A stretch of DNA of 41,873 bases from an uncultured Bacteroidota bacterium (GTDB lineage: Bacteria; Bacteroidota; Bacteroidia; Flavobacteriales_F; PHOS-HE28), in NCBI GenBank assembly GCA_902825795.1, contig CADECG010000015.1, positions 1 through 41,873 of the forward strand, read 5' to 3'. The position numbers and the translations under genes were made by a program. Below are positions 1-8,421 of this stretch, piece after piece. The number at the start of each line of letters is the position of its first letter. Position 1 is the first letter of the stretch. A model generated the notes under the pieces. That model saw only the letters and a program-made list of their open reading frames with translations. It ran no database searches and was not told the origin of the DNA.

Positions 1-579
1 CAGGCTGTCGAAGAGTTCGTTCAGTGAGATCTCCAGATCCACGCCCCTGACAAGTCCCGGTCCTTTGGTAAAGCCACCATCGAATCCAAGACGTTGTTCA
101 CCGATGAAGCCCTTCAGATACACCCCGTTCACGGGCTTGAATTTCACACGCACGCCGTCCATGGCATTGTCCACGCCGAGGTAACGTTCTTCATAGCTAC
201 GGAACACCAGCCCGCTGCCGAACTGCTCGAAGTAGTTGCCCAAAGTGATCTCCAGATCATCCTGCGTGTAGCGCGCATACCGGAAGCCGATACCGGAACC
301 GTTGTAAGGTTCTCCGGCAGGGTATCCCAGCAATGCGGGCGTGTAGCTCTCGAAGCGGAGGCCCGCCTCGAACGCGCCCTTTGTCGCAATGAAATTGCCC
401 CAGGCGTTCAAGCCGAAGTCCTCTGGTGGCGGAACGGCACCGATCTCTTCATCGGGGTTGTACAACTGGCCATCGATGTTGAAGTTGCCGTGGATCTGCG
501 CACCACTGTCCTGGGCTGAAGCGCACGCGACGAGCAGTGCGAAGGACGCGCAAACCGAAATGCGGAGATGATGGATCAT
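1..579 (-). CDS. DUF6029-type outer membrane protein, N-terminal part (3' end outside window)
   Basis: The reverse strand reads 193 codons without a stop from the ATG at 579 to the window edge, so the C-terminus is missing. The protein starts with a signal peptide (MIHHLRISVCASFALL, likely cleaved after ACASAQ). A beta-rich segment follows that resembles the Bacteroidota DUF6029 family, with phrases such as GNYFEQFGSGLVFRSYEER and DNAMDGVRVKFKP. Family members are predicted outer membrane or cell-surface proteins of unknown function. It lies 102 bp downstream of the TlpA-like gene on the same strand and is probably co-transcribed with it; this pairing recurs in the phylum, from recollection. 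The gene is partial only because the window ends. The family call rests on remembered sequence pattern; the secreted nature is secure. Confidence 0.7.
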   Translation of the reverse strand, partial: MIHHLRISVCASFALLVACASAQDSGAQIHGNFNIDGQLYNPDEEIGAVPPPEDFGLNAWGNFIATKGAFEAGLRFESYTPALLGYPAGEPYNGSGIGFRYARYTQDDLEITLGNYFEQFGSGLVFRSYEERYLGVDNAMDGVRVKFKPVNGVYLKGFIGEQRLGFDGGFTKGPGLVRGVDLEISLNELFDSL

Positions 580-681
580 GCAGCGGGCGTGCGATACGGG
601 TAAGCCGGAAAGCGCCGCAATGTCGCACGCAGAGGTCGATCCCGGTGCAACCGAATAATAAGGATCCTCGGTATGCCGAGC

Positions 682-1164
682 TTACTTGGCCGTCAACGCC
701 TTCAACTTGGCGTAGAGCTCGTTCTCGTCGCCCGGGTTGTAGACATTGTGTTGCCAAACGATCTTGCCCGAACCGTCGATCAGCACGGTGTGTGGGACGT
801 TCTGCACGTTCATGGCGCGTTTCAGGTCACCGTTCGGATCCAAGTACACTTCGTAATCCCACGCCTGCCCGTTCACGTAGGGTCCTACGCGTGCCGAGCT
901 GCGGGCATCGTCGATGCTCACGGCGATCAGCTTCACGCCGGTGGTCTTCTGCCACTCGTCATACACTTCCGCGATCGCGTTCAGTTCGCGCTTGCACGGC
1001 GCGCACCATGTCGCCCAGAAACTGATGATCATTGGTTTGCCCGCATTACTGAAGGTCTTTGCATCTACTTTTTTGCCGTCGAGCCCGGTGACGGATGCAC
1101 TGGGTATTTGGGCAAAGAGTGAAGTCGCTACGACGATGGCGAGCATGGAGAGGACAGAGCGCAT
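682..1164 (-). CDS. TlpA-like thioredoxin-fold disulfide oxidoreductase, secreted
   Basis: This 160-residue protein has a signal peptide (MRSVLSMLAIVVATSLFAQ) followed by one thioredoxin/AhpC-TSA-like domain. The redox motif WCAPC has its cysteines at 54 and 57, and the cis-proline loop is NVPHTVLID. This is the layout of TlpA/ResA proteins, which reduce disulfides in the periplasm, for example during cytochrome c maturation or repair of secreted proteins. The DUF6029 gene follows on the same strand. A possible -7 element (CATCTTGC, 1204 to 1197) lies 32 nt upstream of the ATG, after the terminator of the preceding gene. The thioredoxin assignment is firm; the physiological substrate cannot be told from sequence. 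Confidence 0.9.
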   Translation of the reverse strand: MRSVLSMLAIVVATSLFAQIPSASVTGLDGKKVDAKTFSNAGKPMIISFWATWCAPCKRELNAIAEVYDEWQKTTGVKLIAVSIDDARSSARVGPYVNGQAWDYEVYLDPNGDLKRAMNVQNVPHTVLIDGSGKIVWQHNVYNPGDENELYAKLKALTAK

Positions 1165-1210
1165 GGGGGAGTTGTGTTACGATGTGGTCGGATGGTGCAA
1201 GATGGGGCAA

Positions 1211-1258
1211 CAAAAGAAAAGGTCGGCGGCCATGGTGCAAACACCGGACCGCCGACCT
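1211..1258 (-). terminator. Rho-independent terminator after the T9SS thioredoxin-like gene
   Basis: A perfect 10-bp stem pairs 1220-1229 with 1249-1258 (AGGTCGGCGG / CCGCCGACCT). Inside the loop is a second GGTG/CACC pairing. On the minus strand the stem is followed by TTTTCTTTTG (1220 down to 1211), a proper U-tract. It lies 23 bp beyond the stop codon of the minus-strand gene at 1282-2748, so it ends that transcript before the TlpA-like gene. Confidence 0.88.
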
Positions 1259-1281
1259 CTTCGATCGAATTCACATCGCTA

Positions 1282-2748
1282 TCAACGGTTCAGCGTCACC
1301 TTGCGGGTGGTGCTGTTGTCGCCAACAGTGATGTTGAAGTAGTAAAGGCCGTTGTTCAAGCCACCCATGTCGATGGTCTGCACGCCATTGCTGTTCATGG
1401 TGCGTGACATGATGCGCTCACCGAGCACATTGTACACGTCCACGTTCACCTTGCTCTCCGCGGTATTGAACGCCAAGTTCACGTTGCCGTTGGTCGGGTT
1501 AGGGTAAAGCTCCACACCAACGGTGTTCGCTGCTTCCGAAACACCTACGGCGTCGTTCACCATGGTATTCGACGATTCGCAAACGAAGTCAACATCGATC
1601 ACAACTTGACTGTTGGAATTGCGCACACGGAAATAGGATTGAGCATTACCGGTCAGGCCATCCCCGTAGGCATCAAACGCCTCCACTTTATAACATCCCA
1701 TCTCGGTGAGCTCAACATCCAATGTGAACGCAGCGCTTGAGCCGTAGGTACCCGGCCCGGCAACCGGCAAACCCTGATCGCAATTGGTCGTATTCGCGTT
1801 CACCAAAGTATAGTTGCCGCCTTGGGCTACAACAACACCGTTGGGATCCAGCATATGCCATGCGAATTCGTTCGGGTATTGGTCTACTTTACCCTCCACA
1901 GTAACAGCCCAGCTAACAGGTGCGGCGGGGATCAATCCTGGATCCAGAACGTTGTCGCTCGCTTGAGCATCGGCCGTGGTGATGTTCACCGTTACAGCAG
2001 CAGCATCGGTCACCGCCACGTTCGAAAAGGTGATGTCGTCCGTGTCGTAGGTGGACAAGTTGCCGGTCCAGTTCTGCGTAGCCAAGGTGGTATTGCCCTG
2101 CTTCACAACGATGGTAGCGCTAGTGATCGCATTAGTGCCCATATTCATGATGGTCACTGGCATGTCCAAGTTTCCGCAAGCCGAAAGGCTTCCGTTGTAA
2201 GAGGCAAGAGCCAAGTTGGTGCCAGCAACTGCTGCTTGGCAGTCACCTGCGTTGGCAATTGCCCAATGAGCAGCGGTGCTGATCTGGCTGCTTTCCACGA
2301 TCTTCCGGCTTGGGCAGATGGTGTAGATCGTAGGGAAGTACGTGATCTCCAACAAGTTGGCGATGCTAGCATTGTCGATGATCGGATAGGGCGTTCCGGC
2401 TATCCAGTCACCCTGTGTGGCGCCGGTGTTGCCTTGCAGGTCGGCCATGGTCGTGCTTCCATCTCCTTCGATGAAAAGCACCATGACTTTGTCGGCAGCG
2501 GTACCCGGACCATACGTGGTGTAAAGGTCCTCCAAGGCGCCCGTGTTGTGGTAGTTCCAGCAGGGGCCGCACCATGTGGCGCTCACGTCAACCACCACTG
2601 TGTAGCCTTGATCCAAATAGTCGTACAGGTTATGCGTTACGCCGTTGAGGTCGGTGCCCGTGAAATCGGGGCAGATGGACCCATCCGGCAATTGAGCCAT
2701 TGCCGCTGTGGAGGCAACAAGCGAAGCCATGAGTAACAACTTCTTCAT
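1282..2748 (-). CDS. Secreted thioredoxin-fold protein with T9SS type A sorting domain
   Basis: The 488-residue product begins with a signal peptide (MKKLLLMASLVASTAAMAQ). Residues about 22-165 form a thioredoxin-like domain with the redox motif WCGPC (Cys60, Cys63). A middle part of beta-sandwich character follows (about 175-395). The last about 75 residues match a T9SS type A sorting domain: VELYPNPTNGNVNLAF, then VDVYNVLGERI, then a GLYYFNI / TTRKVTLNR ending. Such proteins cross the outer membrane through the type IX system and are attached to or released from the surface. The enzymatic role is probably disulfide exchange outside the cell, by inference from the CGPC motif. It is a single gene with its own terminator downstream. 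The start is fixed by the signal peptide. Confidence 0.9.
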   Translation of the reverse strand: MKKLLLMASLVASTAAMAQLPDGSICPDFTGTDLNGVTHNLYDYLDQGYTVVVDVSATWCGPCWNYHNTGALEDLYTTYGPGTAADKVMVLFIEGDGSTTMADLQGNTGATQGDWIAGTPYPIIDNASIANLLEITYFPTIYTICPSRKIVESSQISTAAHWAIANAGDCQAAVAGTNLALASYNGSLSACGNLDMPVTIMNMGTNAITSATIVVKQGNTTLATQNWTGNLSTYDTDDITFSNVAVTDAAAVTVNITTADAQASDNVLDPGLIPAAPVSWAVTVEGKVDQYPNEFAWHMLDPNGVVVAQGGNYTLVNANTTNCDQGLPVAGPGTYGSSAAFTLDVELTEMGCYKVEAFDAYGDGLTGNAQSYFRVRNSNSQVVIDVDFVCESSNTMVNDAVGVSEAANTVGVELYPNPTNGNVNLAFNTAESKVNVDVYNVLGERIMSRTMNSNGVQTIDMGGLNNGLYYFNITVGDNSTTRKVTLNR

Positions 2749-2942
2749 GTAGGTTGATTTTGGTTGATTTGCGTTGGTTTATAGGAGGTCCGGCAAGGCT
2801 TACGCCGACCGGAGCGAGGCCGAACATAAGGAGGCTTGTCCTTGCGCCCTCCCGATCGAAACCCACAACCCTTGGGATCCCATCTTCTCGCACTGGTCAA
2901 GCTCGAACGGCCCATCCCATGACCAACGGAGCGTTGTCCGTT

Positions 2943-2950
2943 TACTTTTG
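2943..2950 (+). promoter_or_regulatory. -7 promoter element TACTTTTG, 4 nt before the start codon
   Basis: TACTTTTG matches the Bacteroidota -7 consensus TAnnTTTG exactly and is followed by GCCC and the ATG at 2955. No good -33 TTG lies at the usual distance. If it is used, transcription starts at or within a few bases of the ATG, giving a leaderless mRNA. Confidence 0.5.
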
Positions 2951-2954
2951 GCCC

Positions 2955-3698
2955 ATGATGAACAAATACGCTCTTGCTTTCGCTGCCATCGCCGTTGCCA
3001 ACAGCGCGAGTGCACAATGGATCACCCTTACCGATGAATACGGTAATGACGTGACCAATAGCAGCATTGACCATTGGGAGGTGAACTCCTCGAACCCGTT
3101 CACCATGGTGATACACCTCGAGGCCGAGCTCAATGGCGGGGGCAATCGCACGGTGAACGTGAAGCGCTATGAGATGGGCGTTACCACTGGCACCCAGAAC
3201 TACTTCTGCTGGAACCTGTGCTACCTGCCGCGCAATGCAGGCCAAACGCCACTGTGGATCGGTGGCGATAGTCAGGCTATGGTTCCCGGTGTTCCGTTCA
3301 CCGGATTCGGTGGTTACCACATCCCCAACGGCGATTTCAGCCTAAGCTGCTATCGATATGTATGGTACGATGTTGCCAACCCGAACGACAGTGCCTTTGT
3401 CGACCTCTGTTTCGAGAGTGCCGTTGGTATCGGCGAAGCGTTGTCCGTGGATCAGTTCAGTATTGCGCCGAACCCAGCGAACGCCTCAGCAATGGTGAGC
3501 TTCAGTTCGGCCATCGGCAACGCCGATGGTATCGTGGTACACAATGCATTGGGTAGCCAAGTGCTGAAGGCCTCGGTTGCCGCAGCTCAGCGCAATGCCC
3601 AATTGAGCACCGCTGCATTGCCGGAAGGCGTGTACTTCGTGAGCTTGATGGGTCAGGGACGTACACTGCGTACGCAGCGACTGGTCGTCTCGCGTTAA
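2955..3698 (+). CDS. Small secreted protein with T9SS type A sorting domain
   Basis: A 247-residue protein of unknown function. The ATG at 2955 is chosen over the in-frame ATG at 2754 because it opens directly into a signal peptide (MMNKYALAFAAIAVANSASAQ) and lies 4 nt after a perfect -7 element. Residues about 22-165 are beta-rich with no recognised family. The C-terminal about 75 residues form a T9SS type A sorting domain (FSIAPNPANASAMVSFSS, then EGVYFVSLMGQGR, ending LRTQRLVVSR). Its stop codon overlaps that of the convergent SIR2 gene within a shared TTAA. Export by T9SS is well supported; the function is unknown. Confidence 0.85.
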   Translation: MMNKYALAFAAIAVANSASAQWITLTDEYGNDVTNSSIDHWEVNSSNPFTMVIHLEAELNGGGNRTVNVKRYEMGVTTGTQNYFCWNLCYLPRNAGQTPLWIGGDSQAMVPGVPFTGFGGYHIPNGDFSLSCYRYVWYDVANPNDSAFVDLCFESAVGIGEALSVDQFSIAPNPANASAMVSFSSAIGNADGIVVHNALGSQVLKASVAAAQRNAQLSTAALPEGVYFVSLMGQGRTLRTQRLVVSR

Positions 3699-4378
3699 GC
3701 CAGCTTCAACAGTTCGGAGGCCAGCAAGGGAACCCCTTCGCTGGCCTTCTGCTTTCTATGGTCGATACCCGAACGCAGCATGGGCACATCACCGGGGTCG
3801 ATCAGATGGATGGGCACGTTGTTCGGAACGTAGTGCAGCAGGCCCGCTGCTGGGTACACGTTGAGGGAGGTGCCCACAACGATCAAACGATCGCATTGCA
3901 TGGCCAGTTCCATTGCCCTGTCCATCATTGGCACGGCTTCGCCGAACCATACGATGTGGGGTCGCAGTTGGGATCCCAGCGGGCACTTATCTCCAAGGTC
4001 AAGTGATGGCCCGTTGATCGGCAGCACCAACCGCTGATCTGCTGTGCTTCGCGCCATCTTGATCTCGCCATGAAGGTGCAGCACACGGGTACTTCCGGCG
4101 CGCTCGTGCAGGTCGTCGATGTTCTGCGTCACCACATCCACATGAAAGCGCTGTTCCATTTCCGCGATGGCTGTATGTGCAGCGTTCGTTCGGGCGGCTA
4201 TCACTTGCGCGCGTCGTTCGTTGTAGAAGCGCAACACCAAGGCCGGGTCGCGCTGGAAGGCTTCGGGCGTGGCCACATCCTCAATGCGGTGTTCTTCCCA
4301 CAGGCCGTCGGCAGCGCGGAACGTACGCAGTCCGCTCTCTGCGCTGACTCCAGCCCCGGTGAAGACGAGTATGCGCAT
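3695..4378 (-). CDS. SIR2-family NAD-dependent protein deacylase (CobB/SIRT5-like)
   Basis: The product is 227 residues if translation starts at the ATG at 4378 (MRILVFTGAG); upstream in-frame codons add an unconserved Arg-rich stretch. It carries the NAD-binding motif GAGVSAESG (8-16), TQNIDDLHERAG (84-95), the catalytic His of HLHGE (His103) and the VGTSLNVYPA loop. The YxxR pair in FYNERR (Tyr52, Arg55) is the acyl-pocket signature of SIRT5/CobB-type enzymes, so succinyl- or malonyl-lysine is a likely substrate besides acetyl-lysine. The four zinc-binding cysteines of classical sirtuins are absent: between HGE and HIVWFGE there is only one Cys. This is shared, as far as I recall, by Bacteroidota homologues. 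Cytosolic, monocistronic, convergent with the upstream T9SS gene. Confidence 0.9.
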   Translation of the reverse strand: MRILVFTGAGVSAESGLRTFRAADGLWEEHRIEDVATPEAFQRDPALVLRFYNERRAQVIAARTNAAHTAIAEMEQRFHVDVVTQNIDDLHERAGSTRVLHLHGEIKMARSTADQRLVLPINGPSLDLGDKCPLGSQLRPHIVWFGEAVPMMDRAMELAMQCDRLIVVGTSLNVYPAAGLLHYVPNNVPIHLIDPGDVPMLRSGIDHRKQKASEGVPLLASELLKLA

Positions 4379-4428
4379 CGGGGAACTGGATCGGGGTCTA
4401 CATCGTGTTCGCTGCGGCTGCCACCGGC

Positions 4429-6105
4429 TCACCGCATGCCCGGCACGCTACCGCCTTTCTTGCCTTTCGGCACCGGCGCTTTTTTGATCTGGCCGTTCTC
4501 GTACTCCATCGTCTTTGTCGGCTTGCCGCTTATGTCGAAGGTGGTCATGGTGCCGTGCAATCGCCCGAACTTGTAGTTCATCTCCTGCACAACCCTGCCC
4601 CGCTGGTCATACACAAAGCACTTGCCATCCGGGTCGCCCATCACCAAGTTCTGCTCGCGCATTTTCACGCCCGCATCATCGTAGTAGATCCAAGGTCCGT
4701 TGGGCACGCCTTCGGTGTAGTTGCCTTCACTGGTTATGCTGCCGTAGGTGTTGTAGCTCACCCAGCGGCCGCCTTTCTTGCCGGCCGCATAGAACCCTTC
4801 CTCCTTCAGCTTGCCGTTCTCCCACCAGAATTTCCAAGCACCGTCCTTCAGATCGTCCTTCCACCACCCTTCGTATTCGGGTTGGCCTTCCGGGTTCCAT
4901 CCGCGCCATAGCCCGCTGATCTTCCCTGCACTGAAACTGCCAATGTCCTTCTGCTGCCCGTTCTCGAACCAACTCATCCATTCGCCTTCGGCCACTCCGT
5001 TGATGTATGGACCTTCCTGCAGTTTCTTGCCATTCTCGAACCATGTGGTCCAAGTACCGGTCTTCTTCCCATCGTTGAAGGCGCCCTTCTTCCAGAACTG
5101 GCCGCCCTCATAGAAGTACACCCAGTCACCGTGCTCTTTGTCGTTGGCATAGGTGCCAGTACTGCTCATTTGCCCGCTCGGATACCAGTACCGCCACGCG
5201 CCGTTCTGCTTATCGGCCAGGAAGCTTCCCTCCATGTCTTTTTGCGCTTTGGTCGTATGCCACGTCCATAAACTGTCCTTCAGCCCATCCCGATAGTGGC
5301 CAACGATGTTGGGTTCGCCGGAACTGAAGTTGAGCCGATAGGGCCCGGAGAGTTTCCCGCGCTGGTAGGTCTCCACCTTTTGCAGCGTGCCATTGCTGAA
5401 CCAATATTCCCACTTGCCATGACGAACTCCTCCCAAGTACGTGCCCTTTGCTTGCGGGAGTCCGGTCGGGTAGAGCAGGGTGCTCGTCCCGTTCTTAACG
5501 CCAGCGCCATAGGCTGTCTCCTCCTGTTTCGCACCGCTGGGGTAGTAGGCGCGCACAACACCGTCGCCCTTGCTCAACGATTGGGTTCCATCCTTGTCCC
5601 ATGCATCGGTTACGATCACCAGTGAGTCGCTCCACACCTCGATCAATAGGGGCTTGCCGTCGGCGAAGAAGTAGTGCCACGTGCTGTCTTTCACGCCCTT
5701 CTTGTACCAGCCCGTTTCCATCACCTGCCCGCTGGCGTAGTAGCTGGTCATGATGCTGTCCTGCTTGCCCTTTCGGAACCAGCCATCGTGCTGCACCTGA
5801 CCGTTCGCGTAAAACTTGCGGGTGCGGCCGTGCAACATGCCCCCGGCCTGATTGCTGACCTCCAGCAGTTTGCCGCTCCGGTCCCAGTAGCTCCATTCGC
5901 CCCACTCAAGGCCGTTCACGTAGAGACCCTCACTGCGCTTGATCGTTTTCAGGCTGTCCCAATGATCCACGTACGGTTGCACGGGCTGCGCCCCAGCATC
6001 TCTTGGGGAGAGGATGCCCAAGAGCAGCGCTGAGGGAAGAATGAAGCGCAGCACGGACCACCCGCGAAGGCGATGAATGCATGAAGCGACCAAGGTGAAG
6101 TGCAT
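4429..6105 (-). CDS. MORN_2 (YwqK-type) repeat protein, secreted
   Basis: From the ATG at 6105 the product has 558 residues. It has a hydrophobic N-terminal segment (about 17-35, FILPSALLLGILSP then DAGAQ) acting as a signal peptide, followed by about 18 tandem repeats of 22-24 residues of the type GxWxxYYxxGxxxxEGxY. These are MORN_2 repeats, often annotated as YwqK-family antitoxin, but nothing here supports a toxin-antitoxin role. In-frame starts at 6153 (ATG) and 6054 (GTG) also exist. The 6105 start is preferred because TACTTTTG lies 6 nt upstream. The C-terminus is basic (KKAPVPKGKKGG) with no T9SS sorting domain. The likely location is periplasm or outer membrane; the function is unknown. 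Confidence 0.8.
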   Translation of the reverse strand: MHFTLVASCIHRLRGWSVLRFILPSALLLGILSPRDAGAQPVQPYVDHWDSLKTIKRSEGLYVNGLEWGEWSYWDRSGKLLEVSNQAGGMLHGRTRKFYANGQVQHDGWFRKGKQDSIMTSYYASGQVMETGWYKKGVKDSTWHYFFADGKPLLIEVWSDSLVIVTDAWDKDGTQSLSKGDGVVRAYYPSGAKQEETAYGAGVKNGTSTLLYPTGLPQAKGTYLGGVRHGKWEYWFSNGTLQKVETYQRGKLSGPYRLNFSSGEPNIVGHYRDGLKDSLWTWHTTKAQKDMEGSFLADKQNGAWRYWYPSGQMSSTGTYANDKEHGDWVYFYEGGQFWKKGAFNDGKKTGTWTTWFENGKKLQEGPYINGVAEGEWMSWFENGQQKDIGSFSAGKISGLWRGWNPEGQPEYEGWWKDDLKDGAWKFWWENGKLKEEGFYAAGKKGGRWVSYNTYGSITSEGNYTEGVPNGPWIYYDDAGVKMREQNLVMGDPDGKCFVYDQRGRVVQEMNYKFGRLHGTMTTFDISGKPTKTMEYENGQIKKAPVPKGKKGGSVPGMR

Positions 6106-6111
6106 GAGGAT

Positions 6112-6119
6112 CAAAAGTA
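6112..6119 (-). promoter_or_regulatory. -7 promoter element TACTTTTG before the MORN-repeat gene
   Basis: Read on the minus strand, TACTTTTG (6119 to 6112) is followed by ATCCTC and the ATG at 6105. It is identical to the element before the T9SS gene at 2955 and sits at nearly the same distance from the start codon, which supports 6105 as the start and predicts a (nearly) leaderless mRNA. Confidence 0.45.
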
Positions 6120-6237
6120 GGAACGCATGAAAGGCGCCATGTAGCATGAGCATAGAAGCATGAACGATGCCGCGTGGATGGGTGTGCGCGGTTCAACGGC
6201 TTACCCATCGGGGAAACGGCGAACAAAACCCTTCGTC

Positions 6238-6245
6238 TACATTCG
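6238..6245 (+). promoter_or_regulatory. Candidate -7 element TACATTCG upstream of gcvH-vanZ
   Basis: TACATTCG fits TAnnTTTG with one change. The same octamer precedes deoC (19389) and cysC (9959 on the minus strand). Here it would leave a 5' leader of about 75 nt before gcvH. No clear -33 element is visible. Confidence 0.35.
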
Positions 6246-6325
6246 CCACGCTCGAACCCGGTATCTGGGGCAAGAAACACACCCACAGCTACCGACTGAA
6301 CTTCCACATCTCCACATCACTACCC

Positions 6326-6703
6326 ATGACTTTCCCTGCCGAACTCAAGTACACGAAAGACCATGAATGGATCCGCGTTGAAGGTGACATCGCCGTGATC
6401 GGCATCACCGAATTCGCACAGAGCGAACTGGGCGATATCGTCTTCGTGGACATTGGTACGGTCGGCCAGAACCTCAAAGCCGAAGAAGTTTTCGGAACGG
6501 TGGAAGCTGTGAAGACCGTTAGCGACCTCTTCATGCCGGTAAGTGGCAACGTGCTCGAGGTGAATCCCGGTCTCGACGGCGATCCGGCCAGCGTGAATAA
6601 GGACCCCTACGGCGCAGGCTGGATGGTGAAAGTCCGGATGAGCAACCCCGGTGAAGTGGGAAGCCTCCTCAGTGCCGACGCCTACAAGGCGATCGTGGGC
6701 TGA
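6326..6703 (+). CDS. gcvH: Glycine cleavage system H protein
   Basis: The 125-residue product is a full-length H protein, the lipoyl carrier that shuttles the aminomethyl group between the P, T and L proteins of the glycine cleavage system in the cytosol. It begins [19 protein letters not shown]. The lipoyl-lysine loop is [14 protein letters not shown], with Lys at about position 63. The C-terminal [15 protein letters not shown] is typical. An in-frame upstream ATG at 6167 would add 53 unconserved residues and is rejected. No gcvP or gcvT is in the window. The VanZ-like gene follows 27 bp downstream, a common Bacteroidota arrangement. It ends with a tandem TGA TAA. Confidence 0.96.
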   Translation: MTFPAELKYTKDHEWIRVEGDIAVIGITEFAQSELGDIVFVDIGTVGQNLKAEEVFGTVEAVKTVSDLFMPVSGNVLEVNPGLDGDPASVNKDPYGAGWMVKVRMSNPGEVGSLLSADAYKAIVG

Positions 6704-6730
6704 TAACGAACACGCCGCTGGCGCATTCAA

Positions 6731-7123
6731 TTGTTGAAGACTTTTCGTTGGGCGCTGTTCTGGGCGCTGTGCATTCTTGTGCTATGCCTCCTTCCGGGCC
6801 GTGCGTTGCCGAAATGGGATTGGTTCGCGCTGTTCGATCTCGATAAGGTGGTGCATGTCGGCATGTTCGGTGTGCTCACCGTGCTGCTGGCCGATGCGAT
6901 GCGTAAGCGCGATGCCTATGCGAGGTACATTCTGCGAGCAGCCTTCGTGAGCATCTGCTACGGCGTCGCCACCGAGTTCATGCAAGGCATGGAACTGCTC
7001 GGCCGCCGCACGGACCCGGGCGACATGGTAGCCAATACGGTAGGAGCGCTGCTCGGTGGCCTGTACGTGCGCTTTCGTGAGCGGTCCGGCAAGCCGATCG
7101 TCCCGATCGCATTCTTGCGCTGA
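6731..7123 (+). CDS. VanZ-like family membrane protein
   Basis: The 130-residue product starts at a TTG codon (6731; the next codon, 6734, is also TTG). No ATG exists between the gcvH stop and the conserved region. It has about four transmembrane segments and the VanZ-like signature: LPGRALP, then DKVVHVGMFGVLTVLL, then a helix with GVATEFMQ, then RRTDPGDMVANTVGALLGG. VanZ-like proteins are small polytopic inner-membrane proteins; apart from vanZ-linked teicoplanin resistance their role is unknown, and resistance should not be inferred here. It is co-transcribed with gcvH. Its TGA stop directly abuts the stop of the convergent cysN gene (TGATCA). Confidence 0.88.
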   Translation: MLKTFRWALFWALCILVLCLLPGRALPKWDWFALFDLDKVVHVGMFGVLTVLLADAMRKRDAYARYILRAAFVSICYGVATEFMQGMELLGRRTDPGDMVANTVGALLGGLYVRFRERSGKPIVPIAFLR

Positions 7124-8398
7124 TCAGACGATCATCCCCGCAGCCACCGTCTCGTTGGTCGATTCGTCCACCAGGATCAAGCTGCCGGTGAACCGGTTGC
7201 GTTGGTACTTGTCGAAGTGCAATGGCACCGTGGTACGCAACTGCACACGGCCGATGTCGTTCATGCGGATGGTCTGGTCGCCATCGGCTTTGTGCAACGA
7301 ACTGATGTCCATGCGGTACTTGACTTCCTTGATCACGCAACGTGCATCGCGGCTGTTGTGCTTCACGGCGTATTTGCCGTTCACCTGCAGCGGCCGTTCG
7401 TTGAACCAGCACAGCATCACATCCACATCCTGACTGCTCTCCGGCAGGTTGTTGGCGCCAACGATCACGTCCCCGCGACTGATATCGATCTCGTCGGCAA
7501 GGGTCATCACCACGCTTTGGGGGGCGAAGGCCTCATCCACTTCGCGCTCTCCAAGGTTGATGCTTTTGATGGTACTCTGGAAACCGCTAGGCAACACGTT
7601 CACTTGGTCGCCTTTGCGGAAAACCCCACCGGCCACGCGCCCGGCAAAGCCACGGAAGTCGTGATGTTCTTGGGTCATGGGCCGCACCACGTATTGCACC
7701 GGGAACCGGCGGTCGATGTGGTTGAGATCGCCTGCGATGTGGATGTTCTCCAGCAAGTACATCAGCGTTGGCCCTTGGTACCAAGGCATGCGCTCGCTGC
7801 GGTCCACCACATTGTCGCCCTTGAGAGCACTGATCGGTATATAGCGGATGTCGCGCACCTCGAGCTTGCTGCTGAAATCCTCCAATTCCTTCTGGATGCG
7901 CGTGAACGTCGCCTCGTCGTAGTCCACGAGATCCATCTTGTTGATGCAGAACACCACGTGAGGTATGCCGAGCAGTGAGGCTATGAATGAGTGGCGACAG
8001 GTCTGTTCCAGGATCCCTTTGCGGGCGTCAACGAGGATGATCGCAAGGTTCGCTGTGCTCGCGCCCGTGACCATGTTGCGGGTGTACTGGATATGCCCCG
8101 GCGTATCGGCGATAATGAACTTGCGCTTGGGCGTGGCGAAATAGCGGTAGGCCACATCGATGGTGATGCCCTGCTCGCGCTCGGCGCGCAAGCCATCCGT
8201 CAGCAACGACAGGTCCACGTCGCCGTTGCCGCGCTTCGCGCTGGCCGCTTCCACCGCTTCCATCTGGTCCTCGAAGATCTGCTTGGTGTCGTACAGCAAG
8301 CGACCGATCAAAGTGCTCTTACCATCGTCCACACTGCCTGCCGTTGTGAAGCGGAGCAGGTCCATGTCCAAGTATCCGTGCGTGCTATTGTCTTTCAT
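7124..8398 (-). CDS. cysN: Sulfate adenylyltransferase subunit 1 (GTPase)
   Basis: A 424-residue EF-Tu-like GTPase that, with CysD, activates sulfate with ATP to adenosine 5'-phosphosulfate (APS), coupling GTP hydrolysis to the reaction. G motifs visible are GSVDDGKST (21-29), REQGITIDVAYRYF (switch I), DTPGH (98-102) and NKMD (153-156), followed by beta-barrel domains II and III. No APS-kinase domain is fused at the C-terminus, in keeping with the separate cysC gene. It is the last gene of cysC-cysD-cysN, 23 bp after cysD. The length is slightly short of the E. coli protein (about 475 residues), but all motifs are present. Confidence 0.95.
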   Translation of the reverse strand: MKDNSTHGYLDMDLLRFTTAGSVDDGKSTLIGRLLYDTKQIFEDQMEAVEAASAKRGNGDVDLSLLTDGLRAEREQGITIDVAYRYFATPKRKFIIADTPGHIQYTRNMVTGASTANLAIILVDARKGILEQTCRHSFIASLLGIPHVVFCINKMDLVDYDEATFTRIQKELEDFSSKLEVRDIRYIPISALKGDNVVDRSERMPWYQGPTLMYLLENIHIAGDLNHIDRRFPVQYVVRPMTQEHHDFRGFAGRVAGGVFRKGDQVNVLPSGFQSTIKSINLGEREVDEAFAPQSVVMTLADEIDISRGDVIVGANNLPESSQDVDVMLCWFNERPLQVNGKYAVKHNSRDARCVIKEVKYRMDISSLHKADGDQTIRMNDIGRVQLRTTVPLHFDKYQRNRFTGSLILVDESTNETVAAGMIV

Positions 8399-8421
8399 TT
8401 TCTCATCGTCTGATCCCGCGA

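Noticed and set aside
94..519. Plus-strand ORF of 141 codons at the window start
   Set aside because: The opposite strand encodes a DUF6029-like protein with a signal peptide over the same bases; the plus-strand translation has no recognisable features.
1822..2736. Plus-strand ORF of 304 codons
   Set aside because: It is antisense to the T9SS thioredoxin-fold gene, which has signal peptide, WCGPC and sorting domain; the high GC content creates long shadow ORFs.
4429..6105. Toxin-antitoxin system based on the YwqK-like repeats
   Set aside because: MORN_2 repeats alone do not show antitoxin function; there is no toxin gene beside it and the protein appears to be exported.
6731..7123. Glycopeptide resistance gene (vanZ)
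   Set aside because: The VanZ-like fold is present, but there is no van cluster; the gcvH-linked form is a normal chromosomal gene of unknown role.
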